Origin: JBBIIC01 sp037446725 | GTDB lineage: Bacteria; Actinomycetota; Coriobacteriia; Anaerosomatales; SLCP01 | Assembly (NCBI GenBank): GCA_037446725.1 | Contig: JBBIIC010000009.1 | Coordinates: forward strand, 1 to 64,000 | Direction: 5' to 3' | Length of the DNA: 64,000 nucleotides | In this document: in pieces, positions 42,764 through 51,206 of the stretch | Layout: every line of letters begins with the position of its first letter | How positions within the stretch are numbered: the stretch's first letter is position 1 | Translations under genes and position numbers: made by a program | The notes under the pieces: generated by a model | The model's database searches: none | What the model was told of the DNA's origin: nothing | What the model saw: only the letters and a program-made list of their open reading frames with translations

Positions 42764-44443
42764 CTAGATGCGACGGCCGACCATCTGCGCCAGTTCGCGC
42801 GGGTTCTGCGCCTTGCTGATGGCCTCGTTGAACGTGACCCTCCCGGCCTGCAGAAGCGTCTTCAGGCTCTGGTCGAGCGTCTGCATGCCGAGAGATGCGC
42901 CGCCCTGGATGATCGTCGGCATCTGGTGTGTCTTGCCCTCGCGGATCAGGTTCGATATCGCGGGGATGCCGAGCATGACCTCCATTGCCATCACACGGGA
43001 CCTGCCGTCAGTCGACCGCAGGAGAACCTGCGAGAGCACGCCCTCGAGGGTCCCCGACAACTGCATTCGGACCTGCTGCTGCTGGTGCGGCGGAAAGACG
43101 TCGATGATGCGGTCGACCGTGGCAGGTCCACCCGTGGTGTGAAGCGTCGCGAGCACGAGGTGCCCGGTCTCGGCCGCGGTGATCGCGGCGGAGATGGTCT
43201 CGAGGTCACGCATCTCGCCGACGAGGATGACATCGGGGTCCTGTCGCAGAACACGCTTCAGGGCCGCAGCGAACGAGTGCGTGTCCTCGCCCACCTCCCG
43301 CTGGTTCACGTACGCCCTCTTGTTCCGGTGCATGAACTCGATCGGGTCCTCGAGCGTGACGATGTGCAGCGGCCGCTCCTCGTTGATGTGGTCGATCATC
43401 GCTGCGAGCGTCGTGGACTTGCCCGAGCCCGTCGGCCCCGTCACCAACACCAGGCCGCGGGGCCGATCGGCGAGGAACCTGCAGACCTTCGGGAGTGAGA
43501 GTTCCTCCAGCGTGGGGATCGCGATCGGGATAACGCGGAACACCGCGCCCATCGAGTTGCGCTGCTGGAAGACGTTCGCGCGGAAGCGCGAAACCCCGGG
43601 GATACTGTAGGCGAAGTCCAGTTCGAGCTCGGTCTCGAAGCGCCTGCGCTGCTCTTCGGAGAGTAGGTTCAGGATCATTTCCATTGTGTCGCGCTGCTGC
43701 AGCGGCTTGGCGTTCTCAAGCGGGACGATCTCGCCGCGCAGGCGCAGACCCGGAGGGCTACCGACCGTCAGGTGCAGGTCGCTTCCGCCCCGATCGATGA
43801 GGATCCGCAACAGATCGTCGATGTGCGGGTTGTCCGATGCCGGCGGAGCATCCCGTCTGACGGCCACGTCCGGCACGTACTCCTGGCACGCGGCCGGGCC
43901 CGCGGGGACCTCAGCCGGACGCAGGAAGGGTGATTCCTCGGCACCAGCGGCGACGGGAGCCGGTCCGCTGGGGCCGGACAAGACTCCCGGAGGGCTCGAG
44001 GCGACGCTTGCAGCAACAGCGCCCACCCCGACCTCGACCGCAACCGGCTCCGGAACGGGAGCACTCCCTGCTGCGGCCAGAGATACGACCTTTGTGCAGA
44101 TGGTCTCGACAGGTCCGGACGCGGGCAGATGCGCCGCTGCACCGGCCTGGCGGGCCCGCAGGGCCGAGGCCTCCGTCGGGTTCTGCGAGACGATCACCAC
44201 GGGCACGGCGCACGTCTCGGGCTGTTCCTTGAGCTGCTCGGTAAGCGCGTACCCGTCGATACCGACGAGATCTGCGTCGACGACGATGACGTCCGGCCTC
44301 TGCGTGGACATGATGCCGAGTGCGCGGGGCCCCGAGATCGCACTCACGACCTCCATGCCCGCTCCGCTCGCGGCGATCGATGCCCGCAGCTGATCGACCA
44401 GCGCGGCGTCGTCGTGGACGATGAGCACCTTCTTGGACGCCAT
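42764..44443 (-). CDS. PilT-like ATPase with N-terminal receiver-like domain
   Basis: 559 residues. Residues 1-120 resemble a response-regulator receiver: KVLIVHDDAALV (acidic pair), VIVVDADLVGIDGYAL (phosphoacceptor Asp position) but the conserved Lys near the end is missing (AHLPASGP). A Pro/Ala/Val-rich linker of about 100 residues follows. The C-terminal 350 residues are a PilT secretion ATPase: LLRILIDRGGSDLHLTVG, Walker A VTGPTGSGKSTTLAAMIDHI, Asp box VTLEDPIEF, Walker B VILVGEMRDLETISAAITAAETGHLVLATLHT and RSRVMAMEVMLGIPAISNLI. PilT retracts type IV pili. ATG at 44443 preceded by GGAGGT. No other pilus gene is in the window. Confidence 0.88.
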   Translation of the reverse strand: MASKKVLIVHDDAALVDQLRASIAASGAGMEVVSAISGPRALGIMSTQRPDVIVVDADLVGIDGYALTEQLKEQPETCAVPVVIVSQNPTEASALRARQAGAAAHLPASGPVETICTKVVSLAAAGSAPVPEPVAVEVGVGAVAASVASSPPGVLSGPSGPAPVAAGAEESPFLRPAEVPAGPAACQEYVPDVAVRRDAPPASDNPHIDDLLRILIDRGGSDLHLTVGSPPGLRLRGEIVPLENAKPLQQRDTMEMILNLLSEEQRRRFETELELDFAYSIPGVSRFRANVFQQRNSMGAVFRVIPIAIPTLEELSLPKVCRFLADRPRGLVLVTGPTGSGKSTTLAAMIDHINEERPLHIVTLEDPIEFMHRNKRAYVNQREVGEDTHSFAAALKRVLRQDPDVILVGEMRDLETISAAITAAETGHLVLATLHTTGGPATVDRIIDVFPPHQQQQVRMQLSGTLEGVLSQVLLRSTDGRSRVMAMEVMLGIPAISNLIREGKTHQMPTIIQGGASLGMQTLDQSLKTLLQAGRVTFNEAISKAQNPRELAQMVGRRI

Positions 44444-44607
44444 GACCCGGGACCTCCTCCTCGGGGCCACACCACATGCTGCGGCCCCCTCTACCGTGGC
44501 TTCCTCGAGTATCGGCATCATGCGACGGATGCTTCAGTCCCACACCCCGACCACGCCCGTGACCACGTGCGCTACGATGTTCGCAGCCGCGGCCGAAAGG
44601 ACTCCAC

Positions 44608-45912
44608 GTGCGCGTCACCATCGACTCGCTTGCCCACGGGGGCGACTCAGTCGCACGCCTCGACGATGGCCGCGTCGCCTTCGTACGGGGCGGCTGTCCC
44701 GGTGATGTGGCCGAGATCGAGGTGACGGCCGACCACGGACGCAGGGTCGACGCCCGGATACTCACGGTGCTCGAGCCTTCCAGCGACCGCATCGACGCGT
44801 CCTGCCCCTACTTCGGCGAGTGCGGGGGGTGTCAGTGGCAGCATGTCGCAATGTCCGCCCAGCTCGAGGGCAAGACACGCATGGTCTCGGACGCCTTCGC
44901 GCGGATCGGGAAGCTTGCGGCCGAGGTTACACCCACCAGGCCTTCGCCCCTCGCCTACGGATACCGCAACAAGGTGGAGTTCGTCGTCGACGAGCAGGTC
45001 CGAAACGTGCGCCTTGGCCTGCACCGCCTCGGAGAGCAGACGCTCGTGCCGGTCGAACGCTGCCTCCTGCTACCGCAGGCGGTCAGCGATGCGCCGCGTG
45101 CGCTCGCAGGGGCGTTGCGCTACCTGTCGAGCCGCCACGGGGCCCTCGGACTGCGGCGCGTCTCCGTGCGCACGTCGGGGATCACCGACCAGACCGAGGT
45201 GGCACTCTGGACAGACCCCGGCTCGTTCCCCCGTCAGATGGCCGCCAAGACGATCACCGACGCGACAGGTGCGACGAGTGTCGTTCGCGTGCTGGTGAAG
45301 GGCAGCGACAAGGAACGCCGCATCGCCGGGGTGGAGGTGCTCGGCGGGCGAGGCAACTGGACCGAACGCCTGTCCCGGCAGCGCCTGACCGTCTCGGCGC
45401 CGTCGTTCTTCCAGGTCAACACCGGGGCGGCCGAGTCGCTGGTTGCCAGCGTACTCGGCCGGCTCGACCCCCGACCCGACGACCGCGTCCTCGACATGTA
45501 CTCCGGCGTGGGAACGTTCACGCTCCCGCTGGCCGCAGCTGCATCTGAGGTCGTCGCCGTGGAGTCGTCACGCTATGCGCTCGCAGACCTGCGACGCAAC
45601 CTCGAGCTGGCCGGTCTCGACGCCGATGTTGTCGGCGGCGACGCGGCGCGGGAACTCCCCGAACTAGGGCGATTCGACCTTGCCGTCATCGATCCGCCCC
45701 GTTCTGGCCTGCACCCCGATGCGATCGGGGTGCTGGCCGAAACGGGTGCGCGAAGACTCGCCTACGTCTCGTGTGACCCGCCGACCCTCGCCCGGGACGC
45801 CGCACGGCTCGTCACGGTGGGCTACACCGTATCGCACGTGGAGCCGCACGACCTGTTCCCGCAGACGTACCACGTCGAGACCGTGGCCGTCTTCGACCGT
45901 GCGGTGGGCTAG
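44608..45912 (+). CDS. RlmD/TrmA-family RNA (uracil-5-)-methyltransferase
   Basis: 434 residues: an N-terminal TRAM-like domain (VTIDSLAHGGDSVARLDDGRVAFVRGGCPGD), an iron-sulfur cluster motif (CPYFGECGGCQWQH) and a class I methyltransferase domain (FFQVNTGAAESLV, VLDMYSGVGTFTLPLA). The catalytic cysteine is in LAYVSCDPPTLARD, and the preceding FDLAVIDPPRSGL is the family substrate motif. The enzyme makes 5-methyluridine in 23S rRNA or tRNA; which one cannot be told by eye. GTG start preceded by GAAAGGA. Ends in a 4-base convergent overlap with the b5-like gene. Confidence 0.92.
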   Translation: MRVTIDSLAHGGDSVARLDDGRVAFVRGGCPGDVAEIEVTADHGRRVDARILTVLEPSSDRIDASCPYFGECGGCQWQHVAMSAQLEGKTRMVSDAFARIGKLAAEVTPTRPSPLAYGYRNKVEFVVDEQVRNVRLGLHRLGEQTLVPVERCLLLPQAVSDAPRALAGALRYLSSRHGALGLRRVSVRTSGITDQTEVALWTDPGSFPRQMAAKTITDATGATSVVRVLVKGSDKERRIAGVEVLGGRGNWTERLSRQRLTVSAPSFFQVNTGAAESLVASVLGRLDPRPDDRVLDMYSGVGTFTLPLAAAASEVVAVESSRYALADLRRNLELAGLDADVVGGDAARELPELGRFDLAVIDPPRSGLHPDAIGVLAETGARRLAYVSCDPPTLARDAARLVTVGYTVSHVEPHDLFPQTYHVETVAVFDRAVG

Positions 45913-46136
45913 ACGATCCGACCGACCTCGGGGAAGTCGACGATGTACTCGTCATGGGGAGCATCAGCATGCTCGTCCGTAAGGTCCTTGCCCGCGTCGT
46001 GCATCGCTTCGTGCTCACCGTCGCCCCACATTGCGCTCTCGGTGACGTCGTAGACGATGCCCCTGAACGCGACGTACGCGGGCTGGCCGTCCTTGCCGTT
46101 GAACTGAGCAAGCTCGTCGAGGGTGAAGTCCTTCAT
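45909..46136 (-). CDS. Cytochrome b5-like heme/steroid-binding domain protein
   Basis: 75-residue stand-alone cytochrome b5-like domain. It starts KDFTLDELAQFNGKDGQPAYVAFRGIVYDVTESAMW, the family's characteristic first half, and contains HEAMHDAGKDLT, where histidines could bind heme. No signal peptide or membrane anchor. Such small proteins occur in anaerobes with unknown redox role. ATG preceded by GGAGGCG. It follows the Crp/Fnr gene. Confidence 0.85.
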   Translation of the reverse strand: MKDFTLDELAQFNGKDGQPAYVAFRGIVYDVTESAMWGDGEHEAMHDAGKDLTDEHADAPHDEYIVDFPEVGRIV

Positions 46137-46226
46137 TTCGCCTCCGTCGATCGGGTTCAGTTGCCAGGTATATCTCCCGCACCGCAGCGGCGAAACCGCT
46201 ACGCTGGGAACCCGACTCCGCGGCGG

Positions 46227-46925
46227 TTACACCCTGCGCATCTCCGCGCACAGTCGGTCCATGTCCACGAGGATGGCACGGCCGCGTATCTCCACGATGC
46301 CGTCTCGCGCAAGCGACGAGATGACCCGGCTCGCCGTCTCCCGGGACGTGCCGGCGAGCGTGGCGATGTCGTAGTGGGTGAATCCGCGGACCAGCGGAGC
46401 GCCTGAGGCGTCATGCTGCGCGGTCGCGATGTTGAGCACCACCCGCATGACCCGGTGTGCGGCATCGTGGAAGGTCAGATCCTCGAGGCGAGCGATCGTC
46501 TCAGCGAGCCGCTCTGAGAGCGCGCCGATGAGCGACATAGCCACGCGGGGCCGGGCCCGCACCGTGTCCGAGAGGTCCCGCGACCCGAGAACGAGCGTCT
46601 CGACGTCGGTCACCGCGACGACGTCAGCCGCGTGCGGTTGACCATCCGCAAGGCTCGCCTCCCCGAAGTGCGCGGGCGCAGTGAGGTGGCCCAGGACCAG
46701 TTCCTTGCCGTCCGGAGATGCGATCGTGAGCTTCAGACGCCCTGCCGAGAGCAGGTACAACCCCGTGGCCGGTTCGCCACGCATGACCACGAACGCGCCT
46801 TTCGGATGTCGGCGCACCCGAACCAGGCCGGCGATCGACTCGATGTCGGAGTCCGGGAGCGCGGCGAAGACGGGGAAGCGGCGAAGCTTCTCCGTCACAC
46901 TCTCGGTGGCTGGAGCGTTTCTCAT
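46227..46925 (-). CDS. Crp/Fnr-family transcriptional regulator
   Basis: 232 residues: a cyclic-nucleotide-binding-type domain (FPVFAALPDSDIESIAGLVRVRRHPKGAFVVMRGEPATGLYLLSAGRLKLTI, GHFGEASL-like HFGEASLADGQP), a long dimerisation helix and a Crp-type helix-turn-helix (GFTHYDIATLAGTSRETASRVISSLARDGIVEIRG). No N-terminal cysteine cluster, so it is not an oxygen-sensing FNR. The effector is unknown. It lies 50 bases after the large FAD/Fe-S gene in the same direction and might control it. Confidence 0.9.
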   Translation of the reverse strand: MRNAPATESVTEKLRRFPVFAALPDSDIESIAGLVRVRRHPKGAFVVMRGEPATGLYLLSAGRLKLTIASPDGKELVLGHLTAPAHFGEASLADGQPHAADVVAVTDVETLVLGSRDLSDTVRARPRVAMSLIGALSERLAETIARLEDLTFHDAAHRVMRVVLNIATAQHDASGAPLVRGFTHYDIATLAGTSRETASRVISSLARDGIVEIRGRAILVDMDRLCAEMRRV

Positions 46926-46975
46926 ACTCGAGGTATCGGCGTCGCCGCCGATTGCCTTGAGCGGCGGCGCCCATC

Positions 46976-49900
46976 CTATGCCTCGGCGAGCACCGGTTGC
47001 TTGCAGCCCCGCCGGATGCACTCGATCATCCGCGGCGTGAGGTAAGGGATGAGCTGCGGCAGATACGTCGGCATCAGCGATTCCATGGTGCGCGGGAGCA
47101 GGTCCGGAACGAGCTCCTCCATGTCGTCGGGCATCGGTCCGATGTACGCCTGCACCGCGGCGATCATGTCGGGCATGACCTTCTTCATGATGCCGTCGAC
47201 GAGCAGCGGGAACATCAGCGGCATCATCCTCTCCATGAGCCTCGGCCCTCCGGGCACCTTGCCCATCGCGAGCATCATCGGCTTCATGCCCGCGGGCATC
47301 GCATCCATCATCTGCGGGAAGATGCGCTCCATGAGTGCCGCCATGTTCTCCGGCTCCATGAGGATGATGAACTTCTCGAAGTAGCCCCAGAAGTACATCG
47401 ACCGCTCCGTGGTCTCCGGGATATCGTAGCCGGCCGCCTGTGCAACGACGCGCGAGAGATCGTCGATCTTCAGGCCAAGGTCGTTCTTGATGTTGCTATC
47501 GCGCAACTGGACCTGACAGCACGGGCAGAGTGCCACCACGGTATCCGCCGCGACGTCGACCGCCTCCTGCAACCGCTGCTTGCCAAGGACGGGCGCCACA
47601 GGCATCTCGCCCACGAGAGTCAGCACCGAGCCGCAGCAGTAACCCTCCTCCCGGTTGTGCTCCATCTCCACGTAGTCGACACCGGGAATCGCCTTGAGCA
47701 TCTCGCGAGGCGGCTCGTAGAGCCCCTGTGCCCGTCCGGCGTGGCAGGAGTCGTGAAACGTGATCCTGCCCTCGATCGGGTTCGTCAGCTCCAGCGTACC
47801 GTCGGCAAGCGCCTCGCTCACCAACTCCGAGTAGTGCTTCACCTCGAACTCGTATGGCTCGCCCCGCTCCGCCGCCAGATTCGCGTATAGCTCCTTCCAC
47901 ACGAGCGCGCACGCGGGACACGAAGTGACGATAGTCTTCGCCCCACGACTGCGCGCCTCTGTGGTGTTGTGCTCGTAGATCTCCTCGAAGACGTCCCACT
48001 TGCCGGCGACCTTCATCGGAATGCCGCAGCATGCCTCGTCGGTCCCCATGTAGGCGATGTCGTAGCCGGCGTCCGTGAGAAGGCGAACACTCGCCTCGGC
48101 CACGTCGGTCTCGACGTAGCTCGCGGTACAGCCGGCGAAGTACATGAGCTCGCCGCTCTCCTTGAACTTTGGCTTCATGTCGTCCGGGACCCAGTTCGCC
48201 CGATTCTCGCGCTTGCCGGCCCAGATGTCGTTCTCGCCGCGAAGCGAGGCGGCCATCATCTCGAACGGCGGGAACGTGCCGAGTCTCTGCTTGTGCACGA
48301 GTTCCCCACGCATGGCCATCCAGTTGTGCTCGATGGGAAGCTGCAGCTGGCACCGCGTGTTGCAGACTTCGCAGGTCGTGCATACAAGGAAGGTGTCGAC
48401 CGCCGTGCGGTCGAACTTCTCGCGACCCTCCATGACTTCACGCAGGTATGCGTACTTGCCGCGCGGCGAATGCGACTCCCAGCCCCGTCCCGTGTACTGC
48501 TCGCACGTCGGCACGCAATACCCGCACCGGGCGCACGCGTACGCCATGAACCCGACCTCGCCGGGGATTCCGCGCACCGCTTTGAGCTCCCCGTTGCGTG
48601 AGGGCGGCGTCGCGGCATTGGCGACCGGGCGAACGAGCGGCTCAACCGCCCCGGCGGTCCCCATCAGCACGTCGAGTGCTCCACTACCGAGCACCTTGCC
48701 CGGGTTCATGATCCCCTTCGGATCTATCTGCGCCTTGAAGCGGCGAAGCTCGCGCACCTTGTCCTCGCCGAGCACGTTTGCTGCCTCACGGCGAAAGTAC
48801 AGACCCGTGGAGTATGCCGAACCACCGTGCGCCTTGGCGATCCGGATGACCGAGAGCGAAAGCGCGAACGCAACGTTGAACGCAAACGAACGCTCGTCGT
48901 GCGGTATGAAGCCGAGTAGCACGACCTGATCGCCCTTGGCGTGCATGCCTTCGAGGATGAACGGCTGCCGGATCTTCTCGTCGATCTCGGTCAGAACGTC
49001 GGCCAGGGACGGGAGCGGGACAACCACCTCCGTCGGAACGAGAGACGGCCCGATGCGCTTCAGGCGCATAGGTGCGAACCTGAGCTCCCACTCGTGCTCG
49101 GCGGCCTCAGGGCCCAGATCGGCACCGCCATTGCCCGCGGCGATGCGCTCGAGGGACTCGTCAATGAGTCGACGCCTGGATTCGGGGTACGCGATCAGCG
49201 CAAGGTAGGCCTCGGGCAGCACGGGGTCGGCATGCGGATGAGCCTCCTCATGCGGGTGCCCGTGGCGGTGCGGCAGCTGGCTCTTGAGCCGGATCGACTC
49301 GGGATTGAGGAAGGTCACGGACCACAGCGGCAGCTGCTCACGCGAGAACGCAGCGAGCGCCCGAGCGAGTGAGCCGGCGTCCGGGAACGAGAAGAGGCGG
49401 TGCACTTCGGCCTCGAGGTGACGGATGCAAAAGGTGAGCTCGGTGATGATGCCGGTGATGCCCTCGGCGTCGGCCACGAAGCCCTGCAACTCATCGCCCT
49501 CGAACCGCCGGACCCGCCCGTCGGGAAGAACGACACGCGCGGAGACGACGTTCTCCTTGAACGTCCCATACTCGAAGGACCCGAACCCGGCGCCACCCTG
49601 TGCCAGCCACCCGGCCGCACCGGAGCTTGGCGTCGATGAAGGGTAGAGGCGCAGTGCGAGGCCGTCCTTGCCGAGCTCCCGCTCGATCTCCTCCCAGACG
49701 GCCGAGGGTTCGACGGTGACCGTCATCCCGACCCGGTCGACGGCGAGCACACGCTGCATTCCGGAAAGGTCCGCCACGACAGCATCCTTCTGCGGAAGCA
49801 CGCCGCCGTATCCCGACGTCGCCCAACCGCGGGGCACGATCTTCAGGCCCTCGCGCGTGGCGAGACGCATGAGCTCAGCGACCTCGTCCTCGGTCTTGGG

Positions 49901-50065
49901 CCTCACGACCGCACCCGCCAGACCGGCCGGCACCAGCGGCTTGACGAGTCTCGGCATCGTACCGATGTCGAAGGAGTACATCTTCCGCTCCACGCGGTCG
50001 AATCTGACGCGTTCCCCAAAGAGCTCACGCAGTGATCCTTCAACTCGCTCGCTGAGCCGCGCCAT
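46976..50065 (-). CDS. FAD-linked oxidase fused to Fe-S/CCG-domain reductase
   Basis: About 1029 residues joining a GlcD-type FAD-binding oxidase (VRPKTEDEVAELMRLATREGLKIVPRG, GGAGFGSFEYGTFKENVVSARVVLPDG) with a C-terminal-like Fe-S part: ferredoxin motifs CARCGYCVPTC and CTTCEVCNTRC and two CCG domains (EACCGIPMKVAG, GYCCGSVLTL with CPCCQVQL). This resembles LdpD/glycolate- or D-lactate-dehydrogenase fusions that oxidise 2-hydroxy acids and pass electrons on. The final 140 residues or so form an unusual Met- and Pro-rich extension. ATG at 50065 lies nine bases from AAGGAG; an ATG at 50071 is in frame. A strong promoter with an operator-like repeat is at 50133-50180. Confidence 0.85.
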   Translation of the reverse strand: MARLSERVEGSLRELFGERVRFDRVERKMYSFDIGTMPRLVKPLVPAGLAGAVVRPKTEDEVAELMRLATREGLKIVPRGWATSGYGGVLPQKDAVVADLSGMQRVLAVDRVGMTVTVEPSAVWEEIERELGKDGLALRLYPSSTPSSGAAGWLAQGGAGFGSFEYGTFKENVVSARVVLPDGRVRRFEGDELQGFVADAEGITGIITELTFCIRHLEAEVHRLFSFPDAGSLARALAAFSREQLPLWSVTFLNPESIRLKSQLPHRHGHPHEEAHPHADPVLPEAYLALIAYPESRRRLIDESLERIAAGNGGADLGPEAAEHEWELRFAPMRLKRIGPSLVPTEVVVPLPSLADVLTEIDEKIRQPFILEGMHAKGDQVVLLGFIPHDERSFAFNVAFALSLSVIRIAKAHGGSAYSTGLYFRREAANVLGEDKVRELRRFKAQIDPKGIMNPGKVLGSGALDVLMGTAGAVEPLVRPVANAATPPSRNGELKAVRGIPGEVGFMAYACARCGYCVPTCEQYTGRGWESHSPRGKYAYLREVMEGREKFDRTAVDTFLVCTTCEVCNTRCQLQLPIEHNWMAMRGELVHKQRLGTFPPFEMMAASLRGENDIWAGKRENRANWVPDDMKPKFKESGELMYFAGCTASYVETDVAEASVRLLTDAGYDIAYMGTDEACCGIPMKVAGKWDVFEEIYEHNTTEARSRGAKTIVTSCPACALVWKELYANLAAERGEPYEFEVKHYSELVSEALADGTLELTNPIEGRITFHDSCHAGRAQGLYEPPREMLKAIPGVDYVEMEHNREEGYCCGSVLTLVGEMPVAPVLGKQRLQEAVDVAADTVVALCPCCQVQLRDSNIKNDLGLKIDDLSRVVAQAAGYDIPETTERSMYFWGYFEKFIILMEPENMAALMERIFPQMMDAMPAGMKPMMLAMGKVPGGPRLMERMMPLMFPLLVDGIMKKVMPDMIAAVQAYIGPMPDDMEELVPDLLPRTMESLMPTYLPQLIPYLTPRMIECIRRGCKQPVLAEA

Positions 50066-50132
50066 GTTCATATGCTCCTTTTTTCGGTGCTCGTGACAGA
50101 GTTCAGAATTTCGTGGTGAGATACACCCCGGG

Positions 50133-50172
50133 GTATACGGTGTGTGGGGCAATCATACCCCCCACCGTATAC
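50133..50172. promoter_or_regulatory. Operator-like inverted repeat between divergent genes
   Basis: GTATACGGTG at 50133-50142 and its exact inverse CACCGTATAC at 50163-50172, separated by 20 bases. One arm lies between the -35 and -10 of the minus-strand promoter, the other near its start site; the arm at 50163-50172 also abuts the -35 of the plus-strand promoter. This geometry suits a repressor that controls both genes. The regulator is not identified. Confidence 0.65.
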
Positions 50173-50180
50173 TTGGTCAA
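50152..50180 (-). promoter_or_regulatory. Sigma-70-type promoter of the FAD/Fe-S oxidoreductase gene
   Basis: On the minus strand TTGACC (complement of 50175-50180) and TATGAT (complement of 50152-50157) with a 17-base spacer, close to consensus. The predicted transcript begins near 50145, about 80 bases before the ATG. Confidence 0.75.
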
Positions 50181-50200
50181 CCGTTCGACCGTGGTACGAT
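50173..50200 (+). promoter_or_regulatory. Sigma-70-type promoter of the HAD hydrolase gene
   Basis: TTGGTC (50173-50178) and TACGAT (50195-50200) with a 16-base spacer. The -35 overlaps the -35 of the opposing promoter on the other strand, so the two promoters probably compete. Confidence 0.55.
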
Positions 50201-50238
50201 GGCCCGCGCACCGCGAACCACCGACCTGGAGGGCTCCC

Positions 50239-50949
50239 GTGCAAGGCATCCTGTTCGACCTTGACGGCACACTGCTCGATATCGACCTCGGATCGTTCCT
50301 CGACCGGTACTTCTCGGCACTGGCGCGCGCCATGGCGCCGCTGACCGACAGCGAGGAGGCCCTCGCTGGCGCGATGCGTGCACTCAACGTCGCGACGCAC
50401 GCGATGATGCTCCCCCACCCGGGTCGAACCAACCAGGCGGTCTTTGCCGAGGAGTTCAGCGCACTGACCGGAATAGACATTGAGACCCACGCCGAGGTCT
50501 TCGCCCGCTTCTACGCCGAGGAGTTCCCGCTCCTGGGCGACGGATACGGTCCGGCTCCGGGCGCGAGGCAGGCGGTCGAGGTCGCACTCGGACTCGGGCT
50601 CAAGGTCGCGATCGCGACCAACCCGATCTTCCCCCGGGCCGCCGTCGAGCATCGCATCGCGTGGGCGGGTCTCAACGACCTTCCGGTGCACGCGATCACG
50701 ACGTACGAGACCATGCACGCATGCAAACCGCTGCCGGCTTACTTCCTCGAGACCGCGCGTCGCATCGGCGTGGAGCCGGACCGGTGCATGATGGTCGGCG
50801 ACGACCATGGACTCGATCTGCCGGCGTCCGCGACCGGCATGCGCACGTACTACGTGGGCCCGGAAGAGGAGGTCGACGCGGACTTCTCGGGCGATCTAAG
50901 CGGGCTCGCCGACGCGCTGCCGAGCCTCGCGGAGGCTCGGCCCACCTAG
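50239..50949 (+). CDS. HAD-family hydrolase
   Basis: 236-residue haloacid-dehalogenase-type phosphatase. Motif I is ILFDLDGTLLDID (nucleophile Asp at position 7), motif II is VAIATNP, motif III the Lys in HACKPLPAYF and motif IV MVGDDHGLDL. A helical cap between motifs I and II (about 20-100) makes it a subfamily I member. Substrate unknown; 2-phosphoglycolate would fit the neighbouring 2-hydroxy-acid oxidase but is only a guess. GTG start with CTGGAGGG upstream. Ends in a 4-base convergent overlap with the DUF2249 gene. Confidence 0.85.
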   Translation: MQGILFDLDGTLLDIDLGSFLDRYFSALARAMAPLTDSEEALAGAMRALNVATHAMMLPHPGRTNQAVFAEEFSALTGIDIETHAEVFARFYAEEFPLLGDGYGPAPGARQAVEVALGLGLKVAIATNPIFPRAAVEHRIAWAGLNDLPVHAITTYETMHACKPLPAYFLETARRIGVEPDRCMMVGDDHGLDLPASATGMRTYYVGPEEEVDADFSGDLSGLADALPSLAEARPT

Positions 50950-51206
50950 AAGTTCTTGCGGCGGATCAGCGCGACCCACGCGCCGTCGAGGCGCTGATCG
51001 TAGAAGTACTCGAACTTCCCGCGCGTCTCTTTGCGCAGGTCGATCTGGTAGCCGATCGCGGTCGGCTCGTGGTCCGTCACCACAAGCAGGCTGTCGGGCG
51101 CGTCGAACTCGATCAGCTTGTCGATGACACAGAAGACCAGCGGCCTCCTGATGTCGGGCGTGCACCCGCGCACGTCGATGACGATCTGCTGCGAACTACC
51201 TGCCAC
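50946..51206 (-). CDS. DUF2249 (TusA-like fold) protein
   Basis: 86-residue small protein resembling DUF2249. It has IVIDVRGCTPDIRRPLVFCVIDKLIEF near the N-terminus, with the cysteine position shared with TusA-type sulfur carriers, and ends with the family-like GAWVALIRRKNF. Function unknown; relatives occur with redox and heme/NO proteins. The GTG at 51206 was chosen because it follows GGGAGAGG; upstream in-frame codons give low-complexity sequence. Confidence 0.7.
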   Translation of the reverse strand: MAGSSQQIVIDVRGCTPDIRRPLVFCVIDKLIEFDAPDSLLVVTDHEPTAIGYQIDLRKETRGKFEYFYDQRLDGAWVALIRRKNF

